From positions 1 to 38,905 of the forward strand of contig CAKQQU010000008.1 of assembly GCA_934271085.1 (NCBI GenBank): a stretch of DNA of 38,905 nucleotides, written 5' to 3'. The notes below the pieces were generated by a model. The model was given only the letters and a program-made list of their open reading frames with translations. It had not been told where the DNA came from and did not search any database. Made by a program: the position numbers and the translations under genes. This stretch comes from an uncultured Bacillota bacterium. GTDB taxonomy: Bacteria; Bacillota; Dehalobacteriia; UBA4068. Shown here piece after piece: positions 1 to 9,306 of the stretch (position 1 is its first letter; each line of letters starts with the position of its first letter).

Positions 1-26
1 TATTGTTGCGAAAGGGGTAAAAAGTA

Positions 27-1637
27 ATGGGTTTTTCATATACGATGATGGTCCTAATGGCTGTTCTCATTGGCTTGCTGGGTATGGCTTATCTGACAAT
101 ATCTTCCTTACGCCATCAGGTGCATATGATGCAGCAAAACGGCTATCGCAATGACCGCTACAGCCAGTGGTATGCCCCGCGTCGCGGCCGGGAACTGCGC
201 AAGGCAGAGCTGCTTTTGCTTATACCCAGTCTGCTTATGCTTTTTGCTGCTACTATTTGGGCTGGCTATTTTATCGCGGCTCCTGTGGTGCTGCTGTTTT
301 TGCTGATCATCTATTGGCCCAGACCCCAAAATGATAAAAAACCGCTGGTCTTTACCAAAAGAGCCGTGCGGCTTTACCTGGCTGCTTCTGTTTTGCTTGT
401 GCTGAGCATAGCCCTGCTTGCCTTCCTGGCTGTTGCTTTATGCTATCCGGCTATTTTGACAGCAGGTATTCTGCTGATAGCTTTTAGCATGCCTTTTTAT
501 GTAATGGCTGCCAATGCCCTTATCGCTCCGGTGGAAAAACATATCAACAATGGTTTTCTTCAGGAAGCCAAAGATAAGCTGCAGGCTATGGCGGAGCTTA
601 CCACTATCGGCATTACCGGCAGTTACGGCAAGACCAGCAGTAAAATGATAATGGCTGCGGTGCTTTCGGAAAAATACGAGACTTTGGCCACCCCCGGCAG
701 TTTTAATACTCCCATGGGGGTCACCAGGGTTGTCAGAGAAAGCCTCAGCCCTGTGCATGAGATCTTTATCTGCGAGATGGGCGCCAAGGAAAAAGGCGAT
801 ATAGCCGAGCTTTGCGATCTGGTGCATCCGGTTATTGGCGTGCTTACCGCTATAGGAGAACAGCACCTGGAAAGCTTTGGCAGCGTGCAGAATATAATCG
901 ATACTAAATTTGAGCTGCTGGAAAGTCTGCCCGAGGACGGCCTGGCCGTGGTCAATGGCGACGAGCCCCGCATCACGGATAACCTGCACCGTTGCCCCTG
1001 CCGGGTCATCCGCTATGGTTTTGCCCCGGATAACAGCTACAGGGCGGAAAATGTGACCTATGGCCCCCAGGGTACGGAATTCGATTTTTGCCATGATGAT
1101 ATCAGGGAGCATTTTATTACCCCCTTGCTGGGCCGTCATATGGTAGTCAATATCCTGGCTGCCCTGGCGGTGGGCGATCAGCTGAGGGTGGATATGGCAA
1201 AAATGCGGCGGGCTGTCCGGCATCTGCCTTCCATAGAACACCGTTTGCAGCTGCATAAGGCCGGAAGCTATTATATTATTGACGATGCCTTCAACTCCAA
1301 TCCTTCGGGTGCGGCAGCCGCCCTTGAGGTGCTGGGATCATTTAAAAGCGGCAAGCGTATAATTATCACTCCGGGTATGGTGGAGCTGGGAGAGAAGGAA
1401 TATGAGCTTAATTATGAGCTGGGCCGCCAGCTTACCCGGTATTGCGATAGGATCATCCTGGTGGGCAAAAAGCATAGCCTGCCTCTGCAGCAGGGGGTAG
1501 CGGCGGAGAACTATCCCGGGGAACAGCTTTATGTGGCGGCTGATCTCAATGACGCCAGAGCCCAGCTGGCCAGGATAGTGGCTGAAGGAGATGTGGTGCT
1601 TTTCGAGAACGATTTGCCTGATACCTACAATGAATAG
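27..1637 (+). CDS. Membrane-anchored MurF-like Mur ligase
   Basis: Mur-family ATP-dependent amide ligase, probably adding D-Ala-D-Ala (made by the next gene) to a peptidoglycan precursor. Residues 1-170 hold about six hydrophobic segments (5-25, 62-98, 113-168). The ligase core follows: P-loop GITGSYGKTS at 195-204 (Lys202), a central domain with MurF-like EMGAKEKGDI and HLESFGS, and a C-terminal domain with DDAFNSNPSG and the MVELGE motif. Soluble MurF is about 450 residues and starts with a UDP-MurNAc-tripeptide-binding domain; that domain is not recognisable here and the membrane region takes its place. The ATG at 27 follows an AAAGGGG site, and the window begins just upstream, so the operon may extend left. 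MurF-like activity is inferred from motifs and from ddl next door; a second, soluble MurF could exist elsewhere. Confidence 0.8.
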   Translation: MGFSYTMMVLMAVLIGLLGMAYLTISSLRHQVHMMQQNGYRNDRYSQWYAPRRGRELRKAELLLLIPSLLMLFAATIWAGYFIAAPVVLLFLLIIYWPRPQNDKKPLVFTKRAVRLYLAASVLLVLSIALLAFLAVALCYPAILTAGILLIAFSMPFYVMAANALIAPVEKHINNGFLQEAKDKLQAMAELTTIGITGSYGKTSSKMIMAAVLSEKYETLATPGSFNTPMGVTRVVRESLSPVHEIFICEMGAKEKGDIAELCDLVHPVIGVLTAIGEQHLESFGSVQNIIDTKFELLESLPEDGLAVVNGDEPRITDNLHRCPCRVIRYGFAPDNSYRAENVTYGPQGTEFDFCHDDIREHFITPLLGRHMVVNILAALAVGDQLRVDMAKMRRAVRHLPSIEHRLQLHKAGSYYIIDDAFNSNPSGAAAALEVLGSFKSGKRIIITPGMVELGEKEYELNYELGRQLTRYCDRIILVGKKHSLPLQQGVAAENYPGEQLYVAADLNDARAQLARIVAEGDVVLFENDLPDTYNE

Positions 1638-1690
1638 TCCCGGAGGCTTTGGAGCATAAGCAGCGCAAAATTATTTGGCGGAGGCGTTTT

Positions 1691-2860
1691 ATGACTGATA
1701 ATATCAAGATCAATGTGGGCGTTATTTTTGGCGGACGCAGTACGGAACATGAGGTATCTATCATTTCCGCTCATCAGGCAATGGCCGCCCTGGATGAAAA
1801 CAAATATAATGCTATACCTTTATACATTAGTAAGGAGGGGCGCTGGTACAGCGGTGACGCTCTGAAAAAACTGAGCGGATTCAGGGATATGGGCAGGCTG
1901 CTGTCGGAGGCTTTTCCTATAGAAATATCCGTTAATTACGGCAGCAGGGAGATATTTGCCAGAGCTGCCGGTTTGTTTAAAAAACCTTGGCAGCAGCGGA
2001 TAGACGTTGCCTTCCCGGTAGTCCATGGCACCAATGCGGAAGACGGCAGCCTTCAGGGTATGCTGGAGATGACCGGCATTCCTTATGTGGGCCCCAATGT
2101 GCTGGCATCTGCGGTGGGCATGGATAAGATCATGATGAAAGCGGCACTGAAAGAGGCTGGTTTGCCGGTAGTTGATTACCGGGCCTTCGCCGGATACCAG
2201 TGGGAAAATGATGAGGATGAGGTGATAGCCAAATGTCAGGAGCTACCCTATCCTCTGATAGTCAAGCCCAGTAATCTGGGATCATCTATCGGCATTACCA
2301 GGGTGGATAATAAAGAGGCCTTAGCGGAGGCATTGGAGCTGGCTTTCAGCTTCAGCCGCAGGGTGCTGGTGGAGCGGGCTGTCACCCCTTTGAGGGAGAT
2401 CAACTGTGCTGTTTTGGGTATGCCGGGCGATATGATCACATCCGCCTGCGAAGAACCCCTTAACGCTAAAGATATCCTGTCTTTTTCCGATAAATATCTA
2501 GCAGGCTCTTCCGCAAAAGGTATGGGCGGCGCCAAAAGAAGGCTGCTTTCTGAAGATGATCCTCTTTGCGCAAAGATAAAGCAGCTGGCAGCCCGTACTT
2601 TTGAGACGCTGGATTGCTGCGGAGTCTGTCGTGTGGATTTTCTGGTGGACGGCAATGACGGATCGGTTTATGTAAACGAGGCAAATACTATTCCCGGTTC
2701 CTTATCTTTTTATTTGCTGGAGCCGGCAGGCATCGATTTCAGCCAGCTTACAGACCGGCTGATCCGCCTGGCTCTGGAAAGATCCAGAAAACAGGCCAGG
2801 CTGACTACTGTTTATAATTCAAACATTCTGGCTCAGGGTGGTTTTAAGGGTAAAAAATAA
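1691..2860 (+). CDS. ddl: D-alanine--D-alanine ligase
   Basis: ATP-grasp ligase joining two D-alanines for the peptidoglycan stem peptide, in the cytoplasm. Visible motifs are the N-terminal GVIFGGRSTEHEVS, the HGTNAEDGSLQG substrate loop, the ATP-grasp segment PLIVKPSNLGSSIG, the SFSDKYL stretch leading into the omega loop, and the Mg/phosphate motif NEANTIPGSLSFYL. Length (389 residues) is normal to slightly long. The frame is open from a TTG at 1649, but the ATG at 1691 has GGAGG six bases upstream and begins directly at the conserved N terminus, so I chose it. It pairs with the MurF-like gene 53 bases upstream. The omega loop is not of the VanA type with its D-lactate-selecting His, so D-Ala-D-Ala is the likeliest product. 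Confidence 0.93.
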   Translation: MTDNIKINVGVIFGGRSTEHEVSIISAHQAMAALDENKYNAIPLYISKEGRWYSGDALKKLSGFRDMGRLLSEAFPIEISVNYGSREIFARAAGLFKKPWQQRIDVAFPVVHGTNAEDGSLQGMLEMTGIPYVGPNVLASAVGMDKIMMKAALKEAGLPVVDYRAFAGYQWENDEDEVIAKCQELPYPLIVKPSNLGSSIGITRVDNKEALAEALELAFSFSRRVLVERAVTPLREINCAVLGMPGDMITSACEEPLNAKDILSFSDKYLAGSSAKGMGGAKRRLLSEDDPLCAKIKQLAARTFETLDCCGVCRVDFLVDGNDGSVYVNEANTIPGSLSFYLLEPAGIDFSQLTDRLIRLALERSRKQARLTTVYNSNILAQGGFKGKK

Positions 2861-2874
2861 AGGAGAGATTGACT

Positions 2875-3993
2875 GTGGAGCGGCAGCATATCCCTTATTA
2901 TCTGGCTTTTAATTCCATATACCGGCTGGGCAGCAGCTGTGTTGTAAGTATTGTGGACAGCTTTGGCGGCGATGTGGAGGCAGCCTGGCATAATCCCGGC
3001 AAATGGCGGGAGGCCGCTGCTTTGAGCCCTGCCCTCGCAACCTTTGCCGTGGATAAGCAGCGCAGTATCGATCCTGCAGCCCTTTATGCCGAATTTATGG
3101 CTGTAGGCTGCGGCATCACCTGCATTACGGATGAGGATTATCCGTCATCGCTGGTAAATATTTCTTCCCCGCCTCTGCTGTTGTTTTACCGGGGAAGTTT
3201 GCCCCCAGGGGATGAGCTGGCTTTGGCTATCATCGGCTCCCGGCGGGCTACTGCTTACGGAAGGCAGGTGGCTGATATTTTTGCCAGAGACCTGGCCGCT
3301 CAGGGAGCCTGGATAATCAGCGGTATGGCCAGGGGTATCGACAGCATTTGCCACCGGGCTGCCATTGAGGTTGGCGGCAAAACTCTGGCAGTGCTGGGCT
3401 GCGGTCTGGATGTGATCTATCCTCCGGAAAACAGGGATCTTTATTTGAAGGTCTGCGATCATGGCGCTGTGGTCAGCGAGTTTCCTTTTGGCACTGCCGC
3501 GCTGGCTCAGAATTTTCCCCGGCGCAACCGGATAATCAGCGGTTTTGCCCAAGGAGTGGTGGTAGTAGAGGCTGATCTTAACAGCGGGACCATGCATACG
3601 GTGAATTATGCGCTTGAGCAAGGCAGGGATGTATTTGCCGTGCCCGGGCCAATTACCAGCCCCTGCAGCCGCGGTACCAACAAGTTGATACGGGAATGCC
3701 CCAGTATGGTCATGGCTACCTGTTCGGCAGATATTTGGAGCCGCTATTCCCAGAGGCCTTTGCAGCGTGCCGTAACAAAAAAGCATACCAAGGTAAGCTC
3801 TTCCACCAGTGAGCTGGAAAAGATTTTGCTGGAACTGCTGGTCAACCCGGTGCAATTTGACAGGATAGCCGCCGCGGCGGAAGTGAATATTGAGCCTGCT
3901 AAACTGGCATCTGCTTTGACTATGCTGGAAATAAAGGGCCTGATACGGCAGCTCCCTGGTAAATATTATCAGACTGTTGTGAAAAGAATATAG
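2875..3993 (+). CDS. dprA: DNA-processing protein DprA (Smf)
   Basis: Cytoplasmic protein that binds incoming single-stranded DNA during natural transformation and loads RecA on it. The central Rossmann-like domain is clear: IIGSRRATAYGRQVA, ISGMARGIDSICHRAA, GCGLDVIYPPENRDLY, FPRRNRIISG and EADLNSGTMHT. An N-terminal helical segment precedes it, and a C-terminal winged-helix-like domain (about 310-372) follows. Start: GTG at 2875, seven bases after GGAGAG; the in-frame TTG at 2869 lies too close to that site. It sits 14 bases after ddl, before topA, the usual dprA-topA pairing in Bacillota. No other competence gene is in the window, so transformability cannot be judged. Confidence 0.93.
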   Translation: MERQHIPYYLAFNSIYRLGSSCVVSIVDSFGGDVEAAWHNPGKWREAAALSPALATFAVDKQRSIDPAALYAEFMAVGCGITCITDEDYPSSLVNISSPPLLLFYRGSLPPGDELALAIIGSRRATAYGRQVADIFARDLAAQGAWIISGMARGIDSICHRAAIEVGGKTLAVLGCGLDVIYPPENRDLYLKVCDHGAVVSEFPFGTAALAQNFPRRNRIISGFAQGVVVVEADLNSGTMHTVNYALEQGRDVFAVPGPITSPCSRGTNKLIRECPSMVMATCSADIWSRYSQRPLQRAVTKKHTKVSSSTSELEKILLELLVNPVQFDRIAAAAEVNIEPAKLASALTMLEIKGLIRQLPGKYYQTVVKRI

Positions 3994-4051
3994 CGGGAAA
4001 CCGGAAACGGAATAAAGATATTAATATTAAATATTATAGATGCAAATAAAC

Positions 4052-4064
4052 GCCTGAAACAGGC
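4052..4064 (+). promoter_or_regulatory. Small hairpin in topA leader
   Basis: GCCTG (4052-4056), loop AAA, CAGGC (4060-4064), shortly before the topA ribosome site. The 89-base dprA-topA gap is AT-rich with several -10-like stretches, but I see no convincing -35. No T-tract follows, so this is not a good terminator. Role unknown. Confidence 0.25.
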
Positions 4065-4082
4065 TGTTGAAAGGATGCAGAC

Positions 4083-6200
4083 ATGAGAACACTGATAATT
4101 GTGGAATCCCCCACAAAAGCTAAGACCATTGAAAGATTTCTGGGAAAGAATTATGTGGTACGCCCCTGTATGGGACATATTCGCGATCTGCCCAAAAGTA
4201 CTCTGGGAGTAGATGTGGAGCACGGTTTTGCCCCCCACTATATCACTATCCGCGGCAAAGGCGATATTATCAAAGTGTTGCGGGATGAATCGAAAAAGGC
4301 CGATCGTGTTTTGCTGGCTTCCGACCCCGACCGCGAGGGGGAAGCCATTGCCTGGCATTTAAGGGAGTATCTGGGGATAAACAAGGATCATTGCCGCATT
4401 ACTTTTAATGAGATCACCGATCAGGCAGTCAAGACCGCTGTGGCCAATCCTCGGGATATAGATATTAATAAGGTGGAGGCGCAGCAGGCCCGCCGTATTC
4501 TGGACAGGCTTGTGGGTTACGGGATCAGTCCCCTTTTGTGGAAAAAGGTTAAAAAAGGGCTTTCCGCCGGCCGTGTCCAATCGGTAGCCGTGCGTCTTAT
4601 CTGCGACAGGGAGAAAGAAATAACAGCCTTTGTCCCGGAGGAATACTGGAACCTTTTCGCGCATCTGCAGGCCGGTAAAAACGAGCTTGTAGTGAAACTG
4701 GTGCGTCACAATAATAAAAAGGCGGTCATGCATTGCCGTCAGGATGTGGATGATATCCTGAAGGAGCTGGAAACCAAGGAGTACCGTGTTTCTTCTGTAA
4801 CAACAAAATCCAAATCCAAAAGCCCGGCGCCGCCTTTTACCACTTCCGTTATGCAGCAGGAGGCCTCCCGCCGTCTGAATATGCAGGCAAAAAAGACCAT
4901 GCAGGTGGCGCAGCAGCTTTACGAAGGTATTGCCGTAGGCGGTAATATTACCGGTCTTATCTCATATATGCGTACCGACTCTGTACGTATTAATGAAGAG
5001 GCCCAGGCACAGGCCAGGGAATTTATTAAAAACAAATACGGGGACGCCTTTATCCCTTCCCGTCCCCATGTTTTTAAAAACGGCAAGGGAAGCCAGATAC
5101 AGGATGCCCATGAGGCTATTCGCCCCACCTCTGTGGAGCGTACTCCGGCCATGCTTAAGCCTTTTCTTACTGTTCACCAGTATAAACTGTATAAGCTGAT
5201 ATGGGAACGTTTTGTGGCCAGCCAGATGTCCTCGGCTATTCTGGATATGACCACAGTGGAAGTTACTGCCGGCGATTTCCTCTTCCGCGCTACCGACAAC
5301 ATAGTTCGTTTTGACGGTTATATGCAGGTTTATAAAGAGGGCAAGGAGGAAAGCGCTGCTGACAAGGATGATATAAGCGCGGTTGCTCCCGTTAATGAGG
5401 GTGATGTGCTTTCCCTGCTCAATATGGACTGCAAGCAGAATTTTACTCAGCCGCCCGCCCGTTACAGCGAGGCTACCCTGATCAAGACTCTGGAAGAACT
5501 GGGCATAGGCCGTCCTTCCACATATGCGCCGATCATCGATACCATACTGAGCCGTTTTTACGTAGTGCGTGAGGAAAAACAGCTTTATCCTACTGAACTG
5601 GGCTCATTGATCGTTGATTTGATGAAAGAATATTTTGCCGAGATCATAGATGTGGAATTTACCGCATCTATGGAAAGCAAGCTGGATATGGTGGAAGAAG
5701 GCAAAGAAAAATGGGACGAGGTCGTATCTGAATTCTATGATCCGCTGGCCAAAAAGCTTGAGGCAGCGGAGAAAGAGATGGAAAAAATTGTTATAGAGCC
5801 GGAACAAAGCGGGGAAGTATGTGAAAAATGCGGTAAACCAATGGTCTACCGTATGGGACGTTACGGACGTTTCCTGGCCTGCTCCGGTTTTCCGGAATGC
5901 CGCAATACCAAAGCCATAGTTGTCCCCACCAATGTTAAATGCCTGGCCTGCGGAGGCAATATCGTACAACATAAAAGCCGTACAGGCCGCATCTTTTACG
6001 GCTGCGACAATTATCCGGAATGCAAATATATGTCCTGGGATATGCCCATAGACCAGAAATGCCCTCATTGCGGTACCCAGTTGTCAGAACGCGTGCAGCG
6101 GGGAGGGGCAAAGATCCTGGTTTGTCCCAATAAGGATTGCGAAAGCCATATGAATGAGGGCAAAAAAGTTAAGGGCCGTCCTGCCAAAAAGAAAGCATAA
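4083..6200 (+). CDS. topA: DNA topoisomerase I
   Basis: Type IA topoisomerase that relaxes negative supercoils by a transient 5'-phosphotyrosine break. The TOPRIM domain is intact (IIVESPTKAKTI near the N terminus; DPDREGEAIAWHL). The DNA-gate region has LSAGRVQSVAVRL, and catalytic Tyr295 lies in LISYMRTDS. The C terminus carries three zinc-ribbon repeats with CxxC pairs (CEKCGKP, CLACGGN, CPHCGTQ) and ends in a Lys/Arg-rich tail. Length (705 residues) is typical of Bacillota TopA. The ATG at 4083 has AAGGA seven bases upstream. trmFO follows after 13 bases, as in Bacillus. Confidence 0.97.
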   Translation: MRTLIIVESPTKAKTIERFLGKNYVVRPCMGHIRDLPKSTLGVDVEHGFAPHYITIRGKGDIIKVLRDESKKADRVLLASDPDREGEAIAWHLREYLGINKDHCRITFNEITDQAVKTAVANPRDIDINKVEAQQARRILDRLVGYGISPLLWKKVKKGLSAGRVQSVAVRLICDREKEITAFVPEEYWNLFAHLQAGKNELVVKLVRHNNKKAVMHCRQDVDDILKELETKEYRVSSVTTKSKSKSPAPPFTTSVMQQEASRRLNMQAKKTMQVAQQLYEGIAVGGNITGLISYMRTDSVRINEEAQAQAREFIKNKYGDAFIPSRPHVFKNGKGSQIQDAHEAIRPTSVERTPAMLKPFLTVHQYKLYKLIWERFVASQMSSAILDMTTVEVTAGDFLFRATDNIVRFDGYMQVYKEGKEESAADKDDISAVAPVNEGDVLSLLNMDCKQNFTQPPARYSEATLIKTLEELGIGRPSTYAPIIDTILSRFYVVREEKQLYPTELGSLIVDLMKEYFAEIIDVEFTASMESKLDMVEEGKEKWDEVVSEFYDPLAKKLEAAEKEMEKIVIEPEQSGEVCEKCGKPMVYRMGRYGRFLACSGFPECRNTKAIVVPTNVKCLACGGNIVQHKSRTGRIFYGCDNYPECKYMSWDMPIDQKCPHCGTQLSERVQRGGAKILVCPNKDCESHMNEGKKVKGRPAKKKA

Positions 6201-6213
6201 TCAAGAGGGATAT

Positions 6214-7521
6214 ATGGAACCAGTAAAGATCATCGGCGCCGGACTGGCCGGCTGTGAAGCTGCCTGGCAGTTGATCAGCCGTCAGGTGCCGGTTGTAATA
6301 TACGAAATGCGTCCTGCCGTCACCACTCCGGCTCACAGTACCGCTGCTTTTGCAGAACTTGTCTGCTCCAACAGCTTAAGAGGGGCGGCGCTTACCAATG
6401 GCGTCGGTTTGCTTAAGGAGGAGATGAGGCGGCTGGATTCGCTTATCATCCGAGCTGCTGACGCTACTGCCGTACCTGCGGGAGGGGCTTTGGCAGTAGA
6501 CAGAAACAGATTTTCCTCTTATATTGAGGAGGCGCTGCGTTCCAACCCTCTTGTTCAGGTTATTGAGGAAGAAGTGAAAACTATTCCCGAGGGGCTGACC
6601 ATAGTGGCTGCCGGGCCTTTGGCTTCTCCCGCGCTGAGCAGTGCAATAGCGGATCTGGTGGGGTGCCAGCACCTGTATTTTCATGATGCCATTGCCCCTA
6701 TTGTGGACGCAGCCTCCATAAATATGGAAACAGCCTTTTTTGCTTCCCGCTATGGCAAGGGCGGCGGCAGCGATTATCTTAATTGCCCCATGGATAAGGC
6801 CCAATATGAGGAGTTTTATCAGCAGCTTCTTGGCGCTGAGGTAACGCCTTTGCATGATTTTGAAAAGGAGAAGCATTTTTCCGGCTGCATGCCCATTGAA
6901 AGCATGGCTCGCCTGGGCAGGGAAGCTATCCGATTCGGCCCCATGAAGCCTGTGGGGATAGAATTACCCGGCGGAGGCAGCGCATATGGGATAGTGCAGC
7001 TGCGCAAAGAGGACGAGGCAGGCACAGCCTATAATATCGTGGGCTTTCAGACCCGCCTTAAACAGGGAGAACAGCGCCGGGTGTTTAGAATGATACCCGG
7101 CTTGGAGCAGGCGGAGTTTCTGCGCTACGGCTCCATGCACCGCAATACTTATCTGAACGCGCCCCGGCTGCTTGACCCTTGGATGCGTTTGCGGGGCAGG
7201 GAAGACCTGTTTTTTGCCGGGCAGATCAGCGGTGTGGAGGGCTATGTGGAATCCGCGGCAGGCGGTTTGCTGGCGGGAATATTTGCCGCAGCTCTTTGCT
7301 GCCACAAGCCTCTGCCTCATTTTCCGGAAGAGACCGCTCACGGTTCGCTGCTGCGTTTTCTGCAGACAGCCAAAGGAAATTTTCAGCCCAGCAATATTAA
7401 TTTTGGTCTTTTCCCTCCTTTGGATCTGAAAAAGAAAATCCCCAAAAAGGAGCGTTATCAGATGTATGCGGAACGTGCTTTGGCTGCTTTGGATAGTTTT
7501 TTGGCGGCAAACAGTATCTGA
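6214..7521 (+). CDS. trmFO: tRNA (uracil-54-C5) methyltransferase, folate/FAD dependent
   Basis: TrmFO makes ribothymidine at tRNA position 54 using methylenetetrahydrofolate and reduced FAD. The FAD-binding dinucleotide fold is at the N terminus (IIGAGLAGCEAAW). Both family cysteine motifs are present: AELVCSNSLRG, and FSGCMPIESMARLG in the second half. SGVEGYVESAAGGLLAG near the C terminus closes the flavin site. Length is 435 residues, normal for the family. The ATG at 6214 follows AGAGGGA; a longer in-frame opening inside topA lacks a ribosome site. The topA-trmFO-xerC-hslVU order is the conserved Bacillota arrangement, here interrupted by the next gene. Confidence 0.96.
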   Translation: MEPVKIIGAGLAGCEAAWQLISRQVPVVIYEMRPAVTTPAHSTAAFAELVCSNSLRGAALTNGVGLLKEEMRRLDSLIIRAADATAVPAGGALAVDRNRFSSYIEEALRSNPLVQVIEEEVKTIPEGLTIVAAGPLASPALSSAIADLVGCQHLYFHDAIAPIVDAASINMETAFFASRYGKGGGSDYLNCPMDKAQYEEFYQQLLGAEVTPLHDFEKEKHFSGCMPIESMARLGREAIRFGPMKPVGIELPGGGSAYGIVQLRKEDEAGTAYNIVGFQTRLKQGEQRRVFRMIPGLEQAEFLRYGSMHRNTYLNAPRLLDPWMRLRGREDLFFAGQISGVEGYVESAAGGLLAGIFAAALCCHKPLPHFPEETAHGSLLRFLQTAKGNFQPSNINFGLFPPLDLKKKIPKKERYQMYAERALAALDSFLAANSI

Positions 7522-7557
7522 TAATGCTGATGGGACTGGTATTTAAAGGATAATCTG

Positions 7558-9291
7558 ATGAAGAATAAGGAATTGTTCCGGCGGTTTTTACCGTATTTTA
7601 AAAAATACAAATGGTGGGTGGTTCTGGATCTGCTTTGCGCTGGCCTTACTACCGTTTGCGAGATAGTGCTGCCCCTGATAGTCAGCTATATTACAGATAT
7701 GGGTGTCTCCGATATGGCCAGCCTGACTGTAGGGGTGATACTGCGGCTGGGCGCCCTTTATCTGGTGCTGCGCATTATCAATACCGCCGCTTCCTATTTT
7801 ATGACCAGTGTGGGGCATGTTATAGGTACCCGCATTGAAACGGATATGCGCCGGGATCTCTTTCATCATTTGCAGACGCTTTCCTTTTCTTTTTACAATA
7901 ATACCAAAGTGGGGCAGATCATGGCCCGCATCACCTCTGACCTGTTTGAGGTAACGGAGTTTGCCCATCATTGTCCAGAGGAGTTTTTTATCGCCATTCT
8001 TAAATTCCTGGTATCCTTTATTATCCTGGCAGGAATGAATCTTCCTTTGGCTTTGCTGATTTTTATTGCCGTGCCTGTTATGGCCTGGCTGGCCAATTAT
8101 TTTAACATGCGTATGTATGTGGGCTGGCGCAATACCAGAAAGCAGATAGGCGAGATCAATTCCCGGGTGGAGGACAGCCTGCTGGGTGTAAGGGTCGTTA
8201 AATCCTTTGCCAATGAAAGCATAGAAGAAGCAAAGTTTGAAGAGGGTAATCAGTCTTTTCTCAATGTACGCAGAAAAATATACCGCGCTATGGGCGGACT
8301 GGTAGCGGTGGTACAGATATTTGACGGATTGATGTACCTGATGGTAGTTGTAGTGGGCGCTGTTTTTATGATAAACGGCAAAATAACTCCCGGAGAACTG
8401 GTGGCTTATCTGCTTTATACCAATATGCTGCTGGCCTCCATACGCCGTATAGTGGAATTTGCAGAGCAGTTCCAGAAAGGCATGACCGGCATCGAGCGCT
8501 TTTGCGAGCTGATGGATGAGCAGCCGGATATCGTTGACCGGGAGGGCGCGACAGAGCTTACCAATGTAAAGGGCGAAATCGTTTTCGATAATGTTATATT
8601 TCATTATCCTGATGAGCCGGAAAAGGAGATACTGTCCGGCCTTTCCCTGCATGTTAATCCGGGAGATCATGTGGCTCTGGTGGGCCCCAGCGGCAGCGGC
8701 AAAACCACGCTGTGTAATCTGATACCCCGCTTTTATGAGGTGGACGGCGGAGCCATTACCATTGACGGCAGGGATATCCGGGATGTTACCCTTCATTCGC
8801 TGCGCAGCAATATCGGTATGGTGCAGCAGGAGGTATATCTGTTTGCCGGAACGGTGGCGGAAAATATCGAATACGGCCGTCCCGGAGCATCCCGGGAAGA
8901 GATCATAGATGCCGCCAAAAAGGCCAATGCCCATCAGTTTATCGAGGCTTTGCCCCAGGGATATGATACCTATGTGGGAGAACGGGGGGTACGGCTTTCC
9001 GGAGGACAGAAGCAGCGGCTTTCCATTGCCAGGGCCTTTCTGAAGGATCCCCCGGTGCTTATCCTTGATGAAGCTACCTCTGCCTTGGATAATGAAAGCG
9101 AAAGAGTGGTGCAGCGGTCTTTGGAAGAATTGGCTTTGGGCCGCACTACTTTTACCATTGCCCATCGTCTGACCACTATCCGTAATGCTACCATGATCTG
9201 GGTGCTTACCGAAGAAGGCGTTGTGGAACAGGGTACCCATGAGGAGCTTATGGCCAGGCGCGGTATATATTATCAGTTGTATACTGCATAA
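7558..9291 (+). CDS. ABC exporter half-transporter (permease-ATPase)
   Basis: Inner-membrane ABC exporter that should work as a homo- or heterodimer. Residues 1-310 form the six-helix exporter domain (Type IV fold). The ATPase domain follows, with Walker A GPSGSGKTT (Lys382), Q-loop in GMVQQEVYLFAGTVAEN, signature LSGGQKQR (480-487), Walker B VLILDEATSALD (Asp504, Glu505) and the switch His in IAHRL. All catalytic residues are present, so it could be a homodimer; no partner gene is adjacent. It resembles the MsbA/BmrA multidrug and lipid group, but substrate cannot be read from sequence. It sits between trmFO and xerC, which are usually adjacent. AAAGGA precedes the ATG. Confidence 0.93.
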   Translation: MKNKELFRRFLPYFKKYKWWVVLDLLCAGLTTVCEIVLPLIVSYITDMGVSDMASLTVGVILRLGALYLVLRIINTAASYFMTSVGHVIGTRIETDMRRDLFHHLQTLSFSFYNNTKVGQIMARITSDLFEVTEFAHHCPEEFFIAILKFLVSFIILAGMNLPLALLIFIAVPVMAWLANYFNMRMYVGWRNTRKQIGEINSRVEDSLLGVRVVKSFANESIEEAKFEEGNQSFLNVRRKIYRAMGGLVAVVQIFDGLMYLMVVVVGAVFMINGKITPGELVAYLLYTNMLLASIRRIVEFAEQFQKGMTGIERFCELMDEQPDIVDREGATELTNVKGEIVFDNVIFHYPDEPEKEILSGLSLHVNPGDHVALVGPSGSGKTTLCNLIPRFYEVDGGAITIDGRDIRDVTLHSLRSNIGMVQQEVYLFAGTVAENIEYGRPGASREEIIDAAKKANAHQFIEALPQGYDTYVGERGVRLSGGQKQRLSIARAFLKDPPVLILDEATSALDNESERVVQRSLEELALGRTTFTIAHRLTTIRNATMIWVLTEEGVVEQGTHEELMARRGIYYQLYTA

Positions 9292-9306
9292 CAGCAGGAG
9301 GATTGT

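Noticed and set aside
1649..1690. TTG start for ddl adding 14 residues
   Set aside because: Its GGAGG is only two bases away, and the added residues are not conserved-looking; the ATG at 1691 has an ideal site.
4021..4050. topA promoter from the ATATTATAGATG stretch
   Set aside because: Several -10-like boxes but no acceptable -35 at 16-18 bases.
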